Shown piece by piece: positions 17,495 to 25,439 of a stretch of 64,000 bases of DNA. The stretch comes from Burkholderia gladioli. GTDB taxonomy: Bacteria > Pseudomonadota > Gammaproteobacteria > Burkholderiales > Burkholderiaceae. The notes under the pieces are model-generated. The model saw only the letters and a program-made list of their open reading frames with translations. It was not told the DNA's origin and made no database searches. Made by a program: the position numbers and the translations under genes. Within the stretch, counting starts at the first letter, position 1. Each line of letters begins with the position of its first letter. The stretch is from positions 186,001 to 250,000 of the forward strand of contig NZ_CP009322.1 of NCBI RefSeq assembly GCF_000959725.1, written 5' to 3'.

Positions 17495-18285
17495 GTCTGG
17501 GAAGGGGCGGGGCCGAGCTCGGCGAGCAGTTCGTCGAGTTCGAGGCAGTGGGTGCGATCGTGGTCGAGCAGCTCGCGCACGAGTTCCTCCAGCGTCATGC
17601 GGCGCACGCCGTCGCGCAGCCCGCAACGGGCGAGCTGATCGGCATCGAGCCGCTTCAACGTATTGCAGAGGCGCCGGCGCGAGGCGCGGAAGGCGGCCAG
17701 CGCCGCCTCGTGATCCTGTTCCTGGTAGCCGCGCTGCTCGGCCAGGGCGGTGCCGTCCACCGAGTCGAGCACCGGCAGCGCGGCGGTGCGCACGGCCTGG
17801 ATGCGGGCGGCGAACACCGTATCGAGGTCGCGCAGATGGCAGGCGTGCTCGACCAGCGAGAAGCCGGTGCCTTCCGGGCGCTGCCGGTGCCGCGCCGGCG
17901 GCAGGCGCGCGACGAAGCCGGCCAGCGTCTCGGGCATGGCCGCCAGCGCCTCGATCACCTCGGCGAACGGCAGCCGCAGCGGCCGCGCGCTGAACACGGC
18001 GCCATAGCTGAACAGCGTGCCGCCGATGCGCCCGCGCGCCTGCACCAGCTCATGGCCGTGGCGGCGCATCATCTCGGCCACCATCGCGCCGCAGAACTGC
18101 CGCGCCGTGGTATCGCCTTCCACTTCCGGAAATTTCTCGGCGACATCGTCGCGAATCGCCGCGATCGCGGCTACGCCGATCCGCGACAGCGCCGCGAATT
18201 CGACGTAACGCTCGGGCAGGTCGATCAGCGCCTCCAGTTGCCGGCCGAGCGGCGTGGCACGGAAGCGATCGAAACGGGAATGCAT
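17491..18285 (-). CDS. DinB-like domain protein with an extra N-terminal domain
   Basis: A 264-residue protein in two parts. Residues 1-100 (LGRQLEALIDLPERYVEFAA, GDTTARQFCGAMVAEMMRRHG) are a helical region I cannot assign. Residues 135-255 look like a DinB/YfiT four-helix domain, with FSLVEHACHLRDLD, EQDHEAALAAF and LLDHDRTHCLELDELL giving the three spaced His expected of a metal-binding thiol-transferase-like site. DinB-family proteins often act as thiol-dependent S-transferases. It is translationally coupled to the hydrolase. Role unknown. Confidence 0.75.
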   Translation of the reverse strand: MHSRFDRFRATPLGRQLEALIDLPERYVEFAALSRIGVAAIAAIRDDVAEKFPEVEGDTTARQFCGAMVAEMMRRHGHELVQARGRIGGTLFSYGAVFSARPLRLPFAEVIEALAAMPETLAGFVARLPPARHRQRPEGTGFSLVEHACHLRDLDTVFAARIQAVRTAALPVLDSVDGTALAEQRGYQEQDHEAALAAFRASRRRLCNTLKRLDADQLARCGLRDGVRRMTLEELVRELLDHDRTHCLELDELLAELGPAPSQT

Positions 18286-18432
18286 GGCTCGTTCGCGGAT
18301 CAGATAACGTCGCGAAACGATACGTTATGAAAAAAATCCGGTCAAGGCCGGCGCTCGGGAGCGGGCTCGTCGCCGGAAAAGCAATGGCCCGCGCGAGCAT
18401 CGCGCGGGCCGCGAGGCCGGGTAGGGCGAAAC

Positions 18433-19335
18433 TCAGTGCCAGGCCTGCTCGGCGAACTTGCCCTCGTCGAGATCGGCGATCAGCGTCGGCCCGGTCGGCT
18501 TCCAGCCGAGCCGCGCCTGCGTCAGCGCGCTGGAGGCCGGCATGTCGAGCTGCACGAACATCGCCATCCAGCCGAAATGCGCGGCCGCCTCGCCCGGCTC
18601 GATCGAGACCACCGGCAGCTTCAGCCCGCGCCCGAGCACCTCGGCGATCTCGCGGCTGCGGATGCCTTCCTCGCCCACCGCGTGGTAGCGCGCGCCCGGC
18701 TGTGCCTTCTCGATCGCGAGGCGATAGAGCCGCACCGCGTCGGACAGATGGCCGGCCGGCCAGCGGTTGTTGCCTTCGCCGACATAGGCCACCACGCCCT
18801 TGTCGCGCGCGATCGCCACCAGCGGCGAGACCAGCCCCTGCCGATACGGGTTGTGAACCTGCGGCAGCCGCATCACCGACACGTTCACGCCGGCCTCGAG
18901 CAGCGCATTGCCCGCTTCCTCGGAGCCGATGCGCGGATTCGGATGCCGGGTGTTGAACACGTCCTCGCTGGCCGGCTCGCCGTGCTCGCCGCTGCCCACC
19001 CCGGTGCCGGAGGTGATCAGCAGCGGGCGGTTCGAGCCATTCAGCGCCGAGCCGAGCGCCGCGATCGCACGCTTGTCCTTCTCGCAGTTGGCCACGAAGT
19101 TGCTGAAGTCATGGTCGAAGGCCGCGTGGATCACGGCATCGGCCTGGGCGGCGCCGCGGCTCAGGCTGTCGGGATCCTCGAGCGTGCCGTGATGGGCTTC
19201 GGCGCCGGCCGCGCGCAGCGCCTGCGCGCCCGCCTCGGAACGGGTCATGCCGAGCACCTGATGGCCGGCCTGAATCAGTTCGGGAACCAGGGCCGAGCCG
19301 ATGAAACCGGTCGCGCCCGTCAGAAAAATACGCAT
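18433..19335 (-). CDS. NAD(P)-dependent epimerase/dehydratase family (extended-SDR-like) protein
   Basis: A 300-residue protein with the Rossmann motif MRIFLTGATGFIGSALVPEL and a C-terminal substrate lobe (LGRGLKLPVVSIEPGEAAAHFGW). The canonical YxxxK is not obvious: the region after LLITSGTGVGSGEHG reads NPRIGSEEAGNALLEAG. So it may be an atypical SDR, related to NmrA/YwnB-like NAD-binding proteins, rather than a standard epimerase. It is divergent from an XRE repressor across 99 bp that contain a palindrome, which predicts control by that repressor. Confidence 0.85.
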   Translation of the reverse strand: MRIFLTGATGFIGSALVPELIQAGHQVLGMTRSEAGAQALRAAGAEAHHGTLEDPDSLSRGAAQADAVIHAAFDHDFSNFVANCEKDKRAIAALGSALNGSNRPLLITSGTGVGSGEHGEPASEDVFNTRHPNPRIGSEEAGNALLEAGVNVSVMRLPQVHNPYRQGLVSPLVAIARDKGVVAYVGEGNNRWPAGHLSDAVRLYRLAIEKAQPGARYHAVGEEGIRSREIAEVLGRGLKLPVVSIEPGEAAAHFGWMAMFVQLDMPASSALTQARLGWKPTGPTLIADLDEGKFAEQAWH

Positions 19336-19390
19336 GGTGAACTCTCCTGGGTCGTCACGAGGCGTACTATCCGGTGTCTGCTTATCCCGT

Positions 19391-19420
19391 TAAAGTAGTG
19401 ACTTTATCGTAGTAAAACGA
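19391..19420. promoter_or_regulatory. Candidate XRE-repressor operator
   Basis: TAAAGT-AGTG-ACTTTA (19391-19406) is a 12-base inverted repeat, directly followed by TCGT-N6-ACGA (19407-19420). Both contain GTAGT and lie in the divergent gap, 14-56 bp from the two starts. Such placement is typical for XRE/MmyB-type repressors acting on a neighbouring SDR gene. Binding is inferred. Confidence 0.5.
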
Positions 19421-19434
19421 CTAACAGGCTTGCC

Positions 19435-20307
19435 ATGAGCGTCGATCCCGCCCGTTCCCTGGGCGACTTCCTGCGCAGCCGGCGCACCCGGCTCGATCCC
19501 GCCAGCTTCGGTTTCGCGGGCCGCCGGCGCACGCCGGGGCTGCGTCGCGAGGAGGTCGCGCAGCGCGCCAACATCAGCCCGACCTGGTACACCTGGCTCG
19601 AACAGGGGCGCGGCGGCGCGCCCTCGGCCGAGGTGCTGGAGCGGATCGCGGGCGCGCTGCTGCTGACCGACGTCGAGCGCGAGCACCTGTTCATGGTCGG
19701 GCTGGGGCGGCCGCCCGAGGTCCGCTATCGCTCGGTGGCGGGCGTCAGCCCGCGCCTGCAACGCGTGCTCGACTCGCTGGAGGCGAGCCCCGCCATCGTC
19801 AAGACGCCGACCTGGGACGTGGTGGCCTGGAATCGCGCGGCGGCCGTGGTGCTGACCGACTACAGCCTGCTGCCCGTCGGCGGGCGCAACATCCTGCGCT
19901 TCCTGTTCGGCAATCCGGCCGTGCGCGCCAAGCAGCACGATTGGGACGCGGTGGCGCGCTTCGTGGTGGGCGCGTTTCGCGCCGACGTGGCGCGCGCCGG
20001 GATCGCCTCCGAGGTGGGCGACCTGGTGGACGAGCTGTGCGGGATCAGTGCCGAATTCGAGGCGCTGTGGCGCGACAACGAGGTGCTGAGCCACGGCGAG
20101 GGCGATGGCGTGAAGCATCTCAAGCATCCGCTGCTCGGCTCGATCGAGCTCGAATATTCGGCCTTCGCGGTGGATGGGCGGCCCGACCTCGGCGTGATCG
20201 TCTACACGCCCGTCGATGCCGGCATGGCGGCGCGGATTCGCGAACTCGCGCACGAGTATGGCGCCGCCCTGGCCGAGCGGGAAGGCGCGCAGCCGGGGCC
20301 GGCCTAA
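19435..20307 (+). CDS. XRE family regulator with MmyB-like ligand domain
   Basis: A 290-residue protein. The N-terminal helix-turn-helix (LGDFLRSRRTRLDP, RTPGLRREEVAQRANISPTW, YTWLEQGRG) is the form typical of the MmyB/actinobacterial-like subgroup. The C-terminal domain (TPTWDVVAWNRAAAVVLTDY onward) is the PAS-like MmyB fold thought to bind a fatty acid or other hydrophobic ligand. Probable repressor of the divergent SDR gene and of itself. Convergent with the ModBC gene. Confidence 0.9.
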   Translation: MSVDPARSLGDFLRSRRTRLDPASFGFAGRRRTPGLRREEVAQRANISPTWYTWLEQGRGGAPSAEVLERIAGALLLTDVEREHLFMVGLGRPPEVRYRSVAGVSPRLQRVLDSLEASPAIVKTPTWDVVAWNRAAAVVLTDYSLLPVGGRNILRFLFGNPAVRAKQHDWDAVARFVVGAFRADVARAGIASEVGDLVDELCGISAEFEALWRDNEVLSHGEGDGVKHLKHPLLGSIELEYSAFAVDGRPDLGVIVYTPVDAGMAARIRELAHEYGAALAEREGAQPGPA

Positions 20308-20321
20308 GCGAGCGGGAAGAA

Positions 20322-20347
20322 GCGGGCACGCGTTGGTGCGCGCCCGC
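20322..20347. terminator. GC hairpin between convergent genes
   Basis: GCGGGC and GCCCGC, with further pairing inside (ACGC/GTGCG-type), bracket a short loop in the 52-bp gap between the XRE gene and the ModBC gene. No U-tract. Confidence 0.3.
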
Positions 20348-20359
20348 CGGGCCTACGTT

Positions 20360-22216
20360 TCAAGCCCCAGCCGCCCAGACCGTCACGCCGGCCGCGTCGA
20401 TCGCCACGCGGCAGGTGGCGATGTCGTCCACGAAGGCACCCTCGACGGCGAGCTCGAAGGCGTGGCCGCCGAGCATCACGCGCGCGTGGCGTTCGCCGTC
20501 GCGCAATTCCACCGATTCCACCTGTGCCTCGTAGGCGCCTTGCGCGTCGACGCGGATCGACCTCGGCGCGACGCGCCACATCACGGCGTCACCCGGCGCG
20601 AGACCCGTATCGACCTTCGCCGCCTCGAGCACCGCGCCTTCGCCGATCGCCACGCGCCTCGGCGCCGCCAGCGTGCCGGCCCCGAGGTTGCGCAGCCCGA
20701 GCAGCTCGCCCACGCGCGGATTGGCCGGGCGCGCGAACACCTCGGCCACCGGCCCCGCCTGCAGGGTCTCGCCGTGATCGATGACGAGCAGCTCGTCGGC
20801 CAGTTGCGCGGCCTCGTCGGGATCGTGCGTGACGATCACCGTCACCGCGCCGATCTCGCGCTGCAGCGCGCGCAGCGAGCGCCGCAACTGCCGGCGGCGC
20901 GGCGTGTCGAGTGCCGAGAACGGCTCGTCGAACAGCAGCAGATGGCTGTGCCGCGTCAGCGCCCGGGCCAGCGCGACGCGCTGGCGCTGGCCGAGCGAGA
21001 GCTGCCGCGGCAGGCGCCGCGTCAGCGCGCCCAGCCCCAGGTGCTCGACCCAGTAGCGCGCCGCCACCGGATCGGCATCGACCGGGAAGGCGAGCTGGCG
21101 CGCCACCGTCAGGTGCGGGAACAGCCCGTAATCCTGCGGCATGTAGCCGATCTGGCGATGCTCGGGCGGCAGCGCGCCGAGCTCGGTCGCGCCCAGCGTC
21201 ACGCTGCCCTCGTCGTTGTGCTCGAGCCCGGCGATCAGCCGCAGCGCGAGCGACTTGCCCGAGCCGGAAGGCCCGACGATCGCCAGCCGCCGCGAAGCCG
21301 GCGCCCAGTCGACGGCGAGCCGGAACGCGCCGAGCCGCTTGCGCAGCCGGATCGCGAGCCGCGCCTCGGTCGCGTCGGCCAGGGCTTCGGCGTCGAGCGG
21401 CGCGGCGGTGCGCGCCAGCGGCGGCTCGTCGCCGTTCTCGGTCGCGGCCGCTTCGTCGCCATCGCGCGCGCCGAGCCGCAGCACCGACAGCATCGCGCAA
21501 CCCACCGCGATCGCCAGCGTCGGCAGCAGCAGCGGCATCATCGCCGGCAGCCCCTGGCCGCCGAACACCACGTAGGTATAGACCGGCAGCGAATACGGGT
21601 GATAGGCCACCATCACGGTCGCGCCGAACTCGCCGAAGGCGCGCAGCCAGGCCAGCACCAGCCCGGCGCGGATCGACGGCCAGGCGGCCGGCAGCGCGAC
21701 GCGGAAGAAGCGGCTGCCGGCGCGATGGCCGAGCGTGGCGGCGACATCCTCGAACACCGGGTCGAGCGCGGCGAAGGCCGAGCGCGCGGCGACGATCAGG
21801 AAGGGCGCGGCCACGAAGGTTTCCGCCAGCACGATGCCGGCGAAGGAATCGGTCAGCGCGCCGCCGCTCCACTGGCCGAGCGGGCTGTAGGGGCCCAGCA
21901 GGAACAGCAGCAGCACGCCGCTGGTGAGCGGCGGCAGCGCCAGCGGCAACTGCACGATGAAGCCGATCGGCGTGGTGGCGCGCGAGCCGGAGCGCGCCAG
22001 CCAGTAGCCGAGCGGCACCCCGCAAACCAGGGTGAGCAGGGCGGCCAGCGTGGCGCTGCCGGCCGACACGCCGACCGCCGACCAGGTGGCGCCCCAGTCG
22101 ACGCCGGCCCAGTCGGCCTGGCCGATCTGGGGGATGGCGGCGAGGAAGGGGGCGCAGAGGTAGACCGCCAGCAGCAGCGAGAGCAGCCGCAGCGGTCCGG
22201 CGACGCGTCGCGTCAT
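20360..22216 (-). CDS. Fused molybdate/tungstate ABC transporter permease-ATPase (ModB-ModC)
   Basis: A single 618-residue polypeptide. Residues 1-245 are an inner-membrane permease with the EAA-type loop (AATLGHRAGSRFFRVALPAA, AWLRAFGEFGATVMVAY). Residues about 280-500 are an ABC ATPase: Walker A GPSGSGKS, signature LSLGQRQRVALARAL (LSLGQ in place of LSGGQ), Walker B LLLFDEPFSALD and switch His in VTHDPDEAAQ. A TOBE-like tail follows (VAIGEGAVLEAAKVDTGLAPGD). These are normally two genes. The ATG overlaps the upstream modA-like stop (ATGA). Oxyanion specificity, molybdate versus tungstate, is inferred from neighbours. Confidence 0.9.
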   Translation of the reverse strand: MTRRVAGPLRLLSLLLAVYLCAPFLAAIPQIGQADWAGVDWGATWSAVGVSAGSATLAALLTLVCGVPLGYWLARSGSRATTPIGFIVQLPLALPPLTSGVLLLFLLGPYSPLGQWSGGALTDSFAGIVLAETFVAAPFLIVAARSAFAALDPVFEDVAATLGHRAGSRFFRVALPAAWPSIRAGLVLAWLRAFGEFGATVMVAYHPYSLPVYTYVVFGGQGLPAMMPLLLPTLAIAVGCAMLSVLRLGARDGDEAAATENGDEPPLARTAAPLDAEALADATEARLAIRLRKRLGAFRLAVDWAPASRRLAIVGPSGSGKSLALRLIAGLEHNDEGSVTLGATELGALPPEHRQIGYMPQDYGLFPHLTVARQLAFPVDADPVAARYWVEHLGLGALTRRLPRQLSLGQRQRVALARALTRHSHLLLFDEPFSALDTPRRRQLRRSLRALQREIGAVTVIVTHDPDEAAQLADELLVIDHGETLQAGPVAEVFARPANPRVGELLGLRNLGAGTLAAPRRVAIGEGAVLEAAKVDTGLAPGDAVMWRVAPRSIRVDAQGAYEAQVESVELRDGERHARVMLGGHAFELAVEGAFVDDIATCRVAIDAAGVTVWAAGA

Positions 22217-23091
22217 GGCTGGGCGGCGTCGATCACGGCCTGCAGCGAGGGCGGCAGGGCCTGTGCGTTGCCGCTCACCTTGGGCGTGACCACGTCGACG
22301 CCGTGCTGCTTGAGCAGGGCGCGGCCCTGGGCGCTCAGCAGGAAGTTGGCGAAGCGCGCCGCGCCGGCCTGGTTGGGCGCATCGGACAGGATCGTCAGCG
22401 TGTAGCTGGCCTTGGCCTGCAGCTCGGGCGCGGGCGCCACGGCCGGGATCTTCAGGTCCGAGGTCTCGGTCGAGTAGAAGAAGCCCGCGTCGAGCTGGCC
22501 CGATTGCAGGCGGCCCACCAGGGTTTCCTCGGGCAGCACCTGTTCCGGGTTCTCCGCCGTGCCGAGCGTCTTCTCGACCAGGTCCGGCTGGTGGTAGAAG
22601 CTCGCCGCCTTGCTCATCATCTCCACCGTGAAGGCGCCCTTCGGATCGAGCTTCGGATCGGTGCGGCCGATGCGGATGCCCGGCTCCTGCAGCACCTGGT
22701 CCCAGCGCTTGGTCTTGAAGTCCTTGGCGAAGCGGCTCTTGGCGTTATAGCCGATCAGCAGCGGCGACTCGGCGAAGTTGACGTACCAGGCCACGTGGCC
22801 GCCGTTCTCCTCGCCCATCAGGCCGGTGTTGACCTTCGGGCTCGCGCTGATGAACACGTCGCCGCGCCGCAGCTTGCCCTTGATCTCGTTGGCGATCTTG
22901 TTCGAGCCGGCCGCGTAACCGTGGAAACGCAGCCCGGTCTCCTTCTCGAAGGCGGGGCCCACGCTGCGCTCCATCAGGTTGACCAGCGAACCCGCGTACA
23001 GCACGTTCACGGTGTCGTTGTCGGCGGCCTGCGCGTTGGCGGCAAAGGCACTCGCGACGACGGCGCCGCACACCAGCAGCTTGCGAAACAT
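22213..23091 (-). CDS. Molybdate/tungstate periplasmic binding protein (ModA/WtpA-type)
   Basis: A 292-residue protein with signal peptide MFRKLLVCGAVVASAFAANA and mature part starting AADNDTVNVLYAGSLVNLME. The AGSL motif with later GSNKIANEIKGKLRRGDVF is closer to the archaeal-type WtpA/ModA group than to E. coli ModA. It captures the oxyanion in the periplasm and delivers it to the fused permease-ATPase, with which it is translationally coupled. A GGAG ribosome site precedes the ATG, and a ModE-box-like operator sits 16 bases upstream. Confidence 0.88.
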   Translation of the reverse strand: MFRKLLVCGAVVASAFAANAQAADNDTVNVLYAGSLVNLMERSVGPAFEKETGLRFHGYAAGSNKIANEIKGKLRRGDVFISASPKVNTGLMGEENGGHVAWYVNFAESPLLIGYNAKSRFAKDFKTKRWDQVLQEPGIRIGRTDPKLDPKGAFTVEMMSKAASFYHQPDLVEKTLGTAENPEQVLPEETLVGRLQSGQLDAGFFYSTETSDLKIPAVAPAPELQAKASYTLTILSDAPNQAGAARFANFLLSAQGRALLKQHGVDVVTPKVSGNAQALPPSLQAVIDAAQP

Positions 23092-23106
23092 GGATTCACT
23101 CCGTAG

Positions 23107-23130
23107 CGTTATAGAGGTCCGTATATTACG
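23107..23130. promoter_or_regulatory. ModE-box-like operator upstream of modA
   Basis: The arms CGTTATA (23107-23113) and TATATTACG (23122-23130) form an imperfect 24-bp inverted repeat. The form and length match the E. coli ModE operator (CGTTATAT, spacer, TACATAACG). It overlaps the expected core promoter of the modA-ModBC unit, and a ModE-type gene lies 1.8 kb away, so molybdate-dependent repression is likely. Confidence 0.65.
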
Positions 23131-23247
23131 GTGGGACGGCGCGATTTGGGCGGAAACGACGGAATCGCGGCGGTGATTCGTTGCGTTTACACTGGCGTCC
23201 TCGATGCGCCGGCATCTCGGCCGGCACCAACCTGACAGGAGACCTCC

Positions 23248-23676
23248 ATGCGCACGAGTGCCCGTAACCATTTCGTCGGACAGATCGTCGACGTGAAGCC
23301 CGGCGCGGTCAACGACGAGGTCACGCTGCGTGCCGCCGACGGCCTCGAGATCGTCGCGATCGTCACCCACGGCAGCGCCGAGTCGCTGGGGCTGGCCGCC
23401 GGCAAGGCCGCATTCGCGCTGGTCAAGGCCTCGTCGGTGCTGGTGATGGTGGACGTCGACGCGGGGCGCGTCTCGGCGCGCAACTGCGTGGCCGGCACGG
23501 TGGCTTCGCTGACCAAGGGCGCGGTCAATGCCGAGGTCGCGATCGCGGCGCCGGGCGGCGCGCAGGTGGTGGCGATCGTCACCAACGACAGCGTCGATCG
23601 CCTGGGCCTGGCACCCGGCAAGCCGGCCAGCGCGATCTTCAAGGCCTCCAGCGTGATCATCGGCGTGGACGCCTGA
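23248..23676 (+). CDS. Molbindin with two Mop domains
   Basis: A 142-residue protein made of two about 70-residue Mop/TOBE repeats: SARNHFVGQIVDVKPGAVND and SARNCVAGTVASLTKGAVNA, each ending in a KASSVxx(V/I)GV-like strand. Such di-Mop proteins assemble into trimers that store molybdate or tungstate in the cytoplasm. It is divergent from modA across a gap holding the ModE-like box and is followed after 13 bases by the oxidoreductase-like gene. A CAGGAGA ribosome site lies upstream. Confidence 0.93.
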   Translation: MRTSARNHFVGQIVDVKPGAVNDEVTLRAADGLEIVAIVTHGSAESLGLAAGKAAFALVKASSVLVMVDVDAGRVSARNCVAGTVASLTKGAVNAEVAIAAPGGAQVVAIVTNDSVDRLGLAPGKPASAIFKASSVIIGVDA

Positions 23677-23689
23677 GCGGAGCCGCCCG

Positions 23690-24175
23690 ATGAGCACCGA
23701 AGCGCCGCCGCTCCTGGCCGGCCATCCCGGCCCCGGCATCCTGAGGATCGAGGGCGACGTGCTGCGGCCGATGTCGCTGTCGCTGGCCGAGCTCGCCGCC
23801 TTGCCGGCCACGCGCTGCGAGCCCTTCGCGCTGCGCTGCTTCACCAGCGGCCGGTACATCCGCGACGTCGAGCCGTATCGCGGCGTGCGTCTGACCGAGC
23901 TGTTCACGCTGGCCGGGCTGCACGATCCGGCCAGCGGCGATTTCAAGCGCACCGTGTTCCTGGCGATCGGCCACGACGGCTACGTGGTCACCTTCTCGTG
24001 GCACGAGCTGTTCAATACCGCGATCGGCGAGCAGGCGATCGTCGCCTACGAATGCGGCGGCCGCGCCTTGGGCGAGGCGGGCGCGCCGCTGCTGTTCTCC
24101 GGCGCCGACATCTCGCCGGCGCCGCGTCACGTGAAGCGGCTCGCGTCGCTGGTGGCGCGCGTGATCGCGCCGTGA
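23690..24175 (+). CDS. Small molybdopterin-oxidoreductase-like protein (sulfite oxidase fold)
   Basis: A 161-residue protein: LRIEGDVLRPMSLSLAELAA, FALRCFTSGRYIRD, YRGVRLTELFTLAGL, then DGYVVTFSWHELFN. This is the minimal Mo-pterin domain of the sulfite-oxidase/YedY superfamily. Cys50 in RCFTSG is at the place of the molybdenum-ligating cysteine. It lacks a signal peptide and a C-terminal dimerisation domain, so it is a short cytoplasmic member. Its place 13 bp after the molbindin gene supports a molybdenum link; catalytic activity is not certain. Confidence 0.8.
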   Translation: MSTEAPPLLAGHPGPGILRIEGDVLRPMSLSLAELAALPATRCEPFALRCFTSGRYIRDVEPYRGVRLTELFTLAGLHDPASGDFKRTVFLAIGHDGYVVTFSWHELFNTAIGEQAIVAYECGGRALGEAGAPLLFSGADISPAPRHVKRLASLVARVIAP

Positions 24176-24277
24176 GCGCCCCAGGGGAATTTGTCGATGC
24201 CGGGATTTTTTCCTCGAAAAATGACTCGATGTCCTTATCCGGATGAAGATGGGATGGCCCATCGGGAGAAACGAGTC

Positions 24278-24553
24278 ATGAGGAAATTCCGTTCCATGCT
24301 GGTGCTGGGCATGCTGGCGGCCGCCGGCGCGCAGGTGTCCTGCCTGGCGGCGCCCGCAATCGGCGCCGACGATCACGCCGCGGCGCAGGGTACAGCCGCC
24401 GGCAAGTCCGCGGCCCCGCCGAGATTGACGGTGGGCGTCAGCGATCCGAACACGCGCCTGATCCTGCCGTGGTTCCTCGCCGACACGATCGACGCCGTCA
24501 ATTCGCGCAGTTCGCTGAACGAGACGCTGCACAAGTTCAAGCGGGATCTGTAG
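24278..24553 (+). CDS. Hypothetical secreted protein, 91 aa
   Basis: Starts MRKFRSMLVLGMLAAAGAQV with a GGGAG ribosome site; earlier in-frame ATGs have none. It has a signal peptide of roughly 27 residues, then an Ala/Gly-rich linker and a short conserved-looking end (LTVGVSDPNTRLILPWFLAD, TLHKFKRDL). Probably periplasmic. No family recognised, and no clear link to the molybdate genes around it. Confidence 0.55.
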   Translation: MRKFRSMLVLGMLAAAGAQVSCLAAPAIGADDHAAAQGTAAGKSAAPPRLTVGVSDPNTRLILPWFLADTIDAVNSRSSLNETLHKFKRDL

Positions 24554-24727
24554 CCCTGCCTCGCGCGGCCCTGGACGGGGCCGCTCGACCCGATCGCATC
24601 CGCGCCGGACACAGCCGGCCGGGATGCGATTTTTCATTGGGCGGCCGATTTCCCTCGCGACTGTCCTCGCGATTGCCCGCGATCTCGCTGGCAGGAGCCC
24701 GCCGTGCCCCGTGCCGGCTCCCTCCCT

Positions 24728-24844
24728 TTACGGCAAGGCCGCCGCGCTCACGCCCTCGGGCAGGCTGGCGCCGTCACGCACGAACAGCGGCAGCGTGTCG
24801 ACGTCCGGCACCCAGGAGCAGGCGTGCTCCCGGGCCATTTTCAT
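24728..24844 (-). CDS. Small ORF, 38 aa, with a strong ribosome site
   Basis: ATG at 24844 (MKMAREHACSWVPDVDTLP) is preceded by AAAGGAG at good spacing, and the frame ends at TAA 24728-24730. The middle (DTLPLFVRDGASLPEG) resembles the short C-terminal signature of GH31-type glycosidases, so it may be a relic of such a gene or an unrelated small protein. It fills an otherwise empty gap before the ModE-type gene. Expression and conservation unknown. Confidence 0.35.
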   Translation of the reverse strand: MKMAREHACSWVPDVDTLPLFVRDGASLPEGVSAAALP

Positions 24845-24949
24845 GTGACGGGCTCCTTTCTCGGCTCCGCGTCAGGCGGGGCCGTCGCGCGGCGAATCGG
24901 CGAATCGGCGGCTCGCGAGGCGGCTGGCCCATCGTGTATGCTTTCGCGC

Positions 24950-25366
24950 ATGAGCAAACCCGATCTCCCTTCGACCGAGCCCGCGCCCGAGGCAGCCGAG
25001 TCGTCCTCCTTGCCGCCGGGGCCCCCGCAAGTCAATTTCCGGATGCGGATCCGGCGCGGCGACACGGTCGCGCTCGGCCCCGGCAAGGTCACCCTGCTCG
25101 AGGCGGTGCGCGAGCACGGCTCGATTTCGGCGGCCGCGCGCCATCTCGGCATGTCCTATCGCCGCGCCTGGCTGCTGATCGACGAACTGAACCGCTCGCT
25201 GCGCGCGCCGGCCACGCATTCCGAGCAGGGCGGCGCGAGCGGCGGCGGCTGCACGCTGACCCCGGTTGGCGAGAAGATCATCGCGCTCTATCGCGAGATC
25301 GAGGAAGAGGCGAAGCGGCATTGCGACAGCCAGATCGCCGAGCTGACGGGCTTGATGCAGTCCTGA
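24950..25366 (+). CDS. ModE-type winged-helix regulator without a molybdate-binding domain
   Basis: A 138-residue protein; a start at 24938 (MLSRMSKP) is an alternative. After a Pro-rich leader comes the ModE N-terminal domain: FRMRIRRGDTVALGPGKVTL, LLEAVREHGSISAAARHLGM, SYRRAWLLIDELNRS, LTPVGEKIIALYREIEEEA. E. coli ModE adds a C-terminal di-Mop sensor that is absent here. The separate di-Mop molbindin at 23.2 kb could take that role, or DNA binding may not need molybdate directly. Likely regulator of the ModE-like box upstream of modA. Confidence 0.88.
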   Translation: MSKPDLPSTEPAPEAAESSSLPPGPPQVNFRMRIRRGDTVALGPGKVTLLEAVREHGSISAAARHLGMSYRRAWLLIDELNRSLRAPATHSEQGGASGGGCTLTPVGEKIIALYREIEEEAKRHCDSQIAELTGLMQS

Positions 25367-25404
25367 GGCGGTTTTGAGTCGGCCCTGATGCCGTCTCTCG
25401 ATGC

Positions 25405-25423
25405 GGGCGCCGGGGCGGCGCCC
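25405..25423. terminator. GC hairpin between convergent genes
   Basis: GGGCGCC and GGCGCCC form a 7-bp stem with a five-base loop in the 73-bp gap between the ModE-type gene and the DUF2325 gene. No U-tract, so only a weak terminator candidate. Confidence 0.3.
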
Positions 25424-25439
25424 GTGGGTGGTTCGGCGC

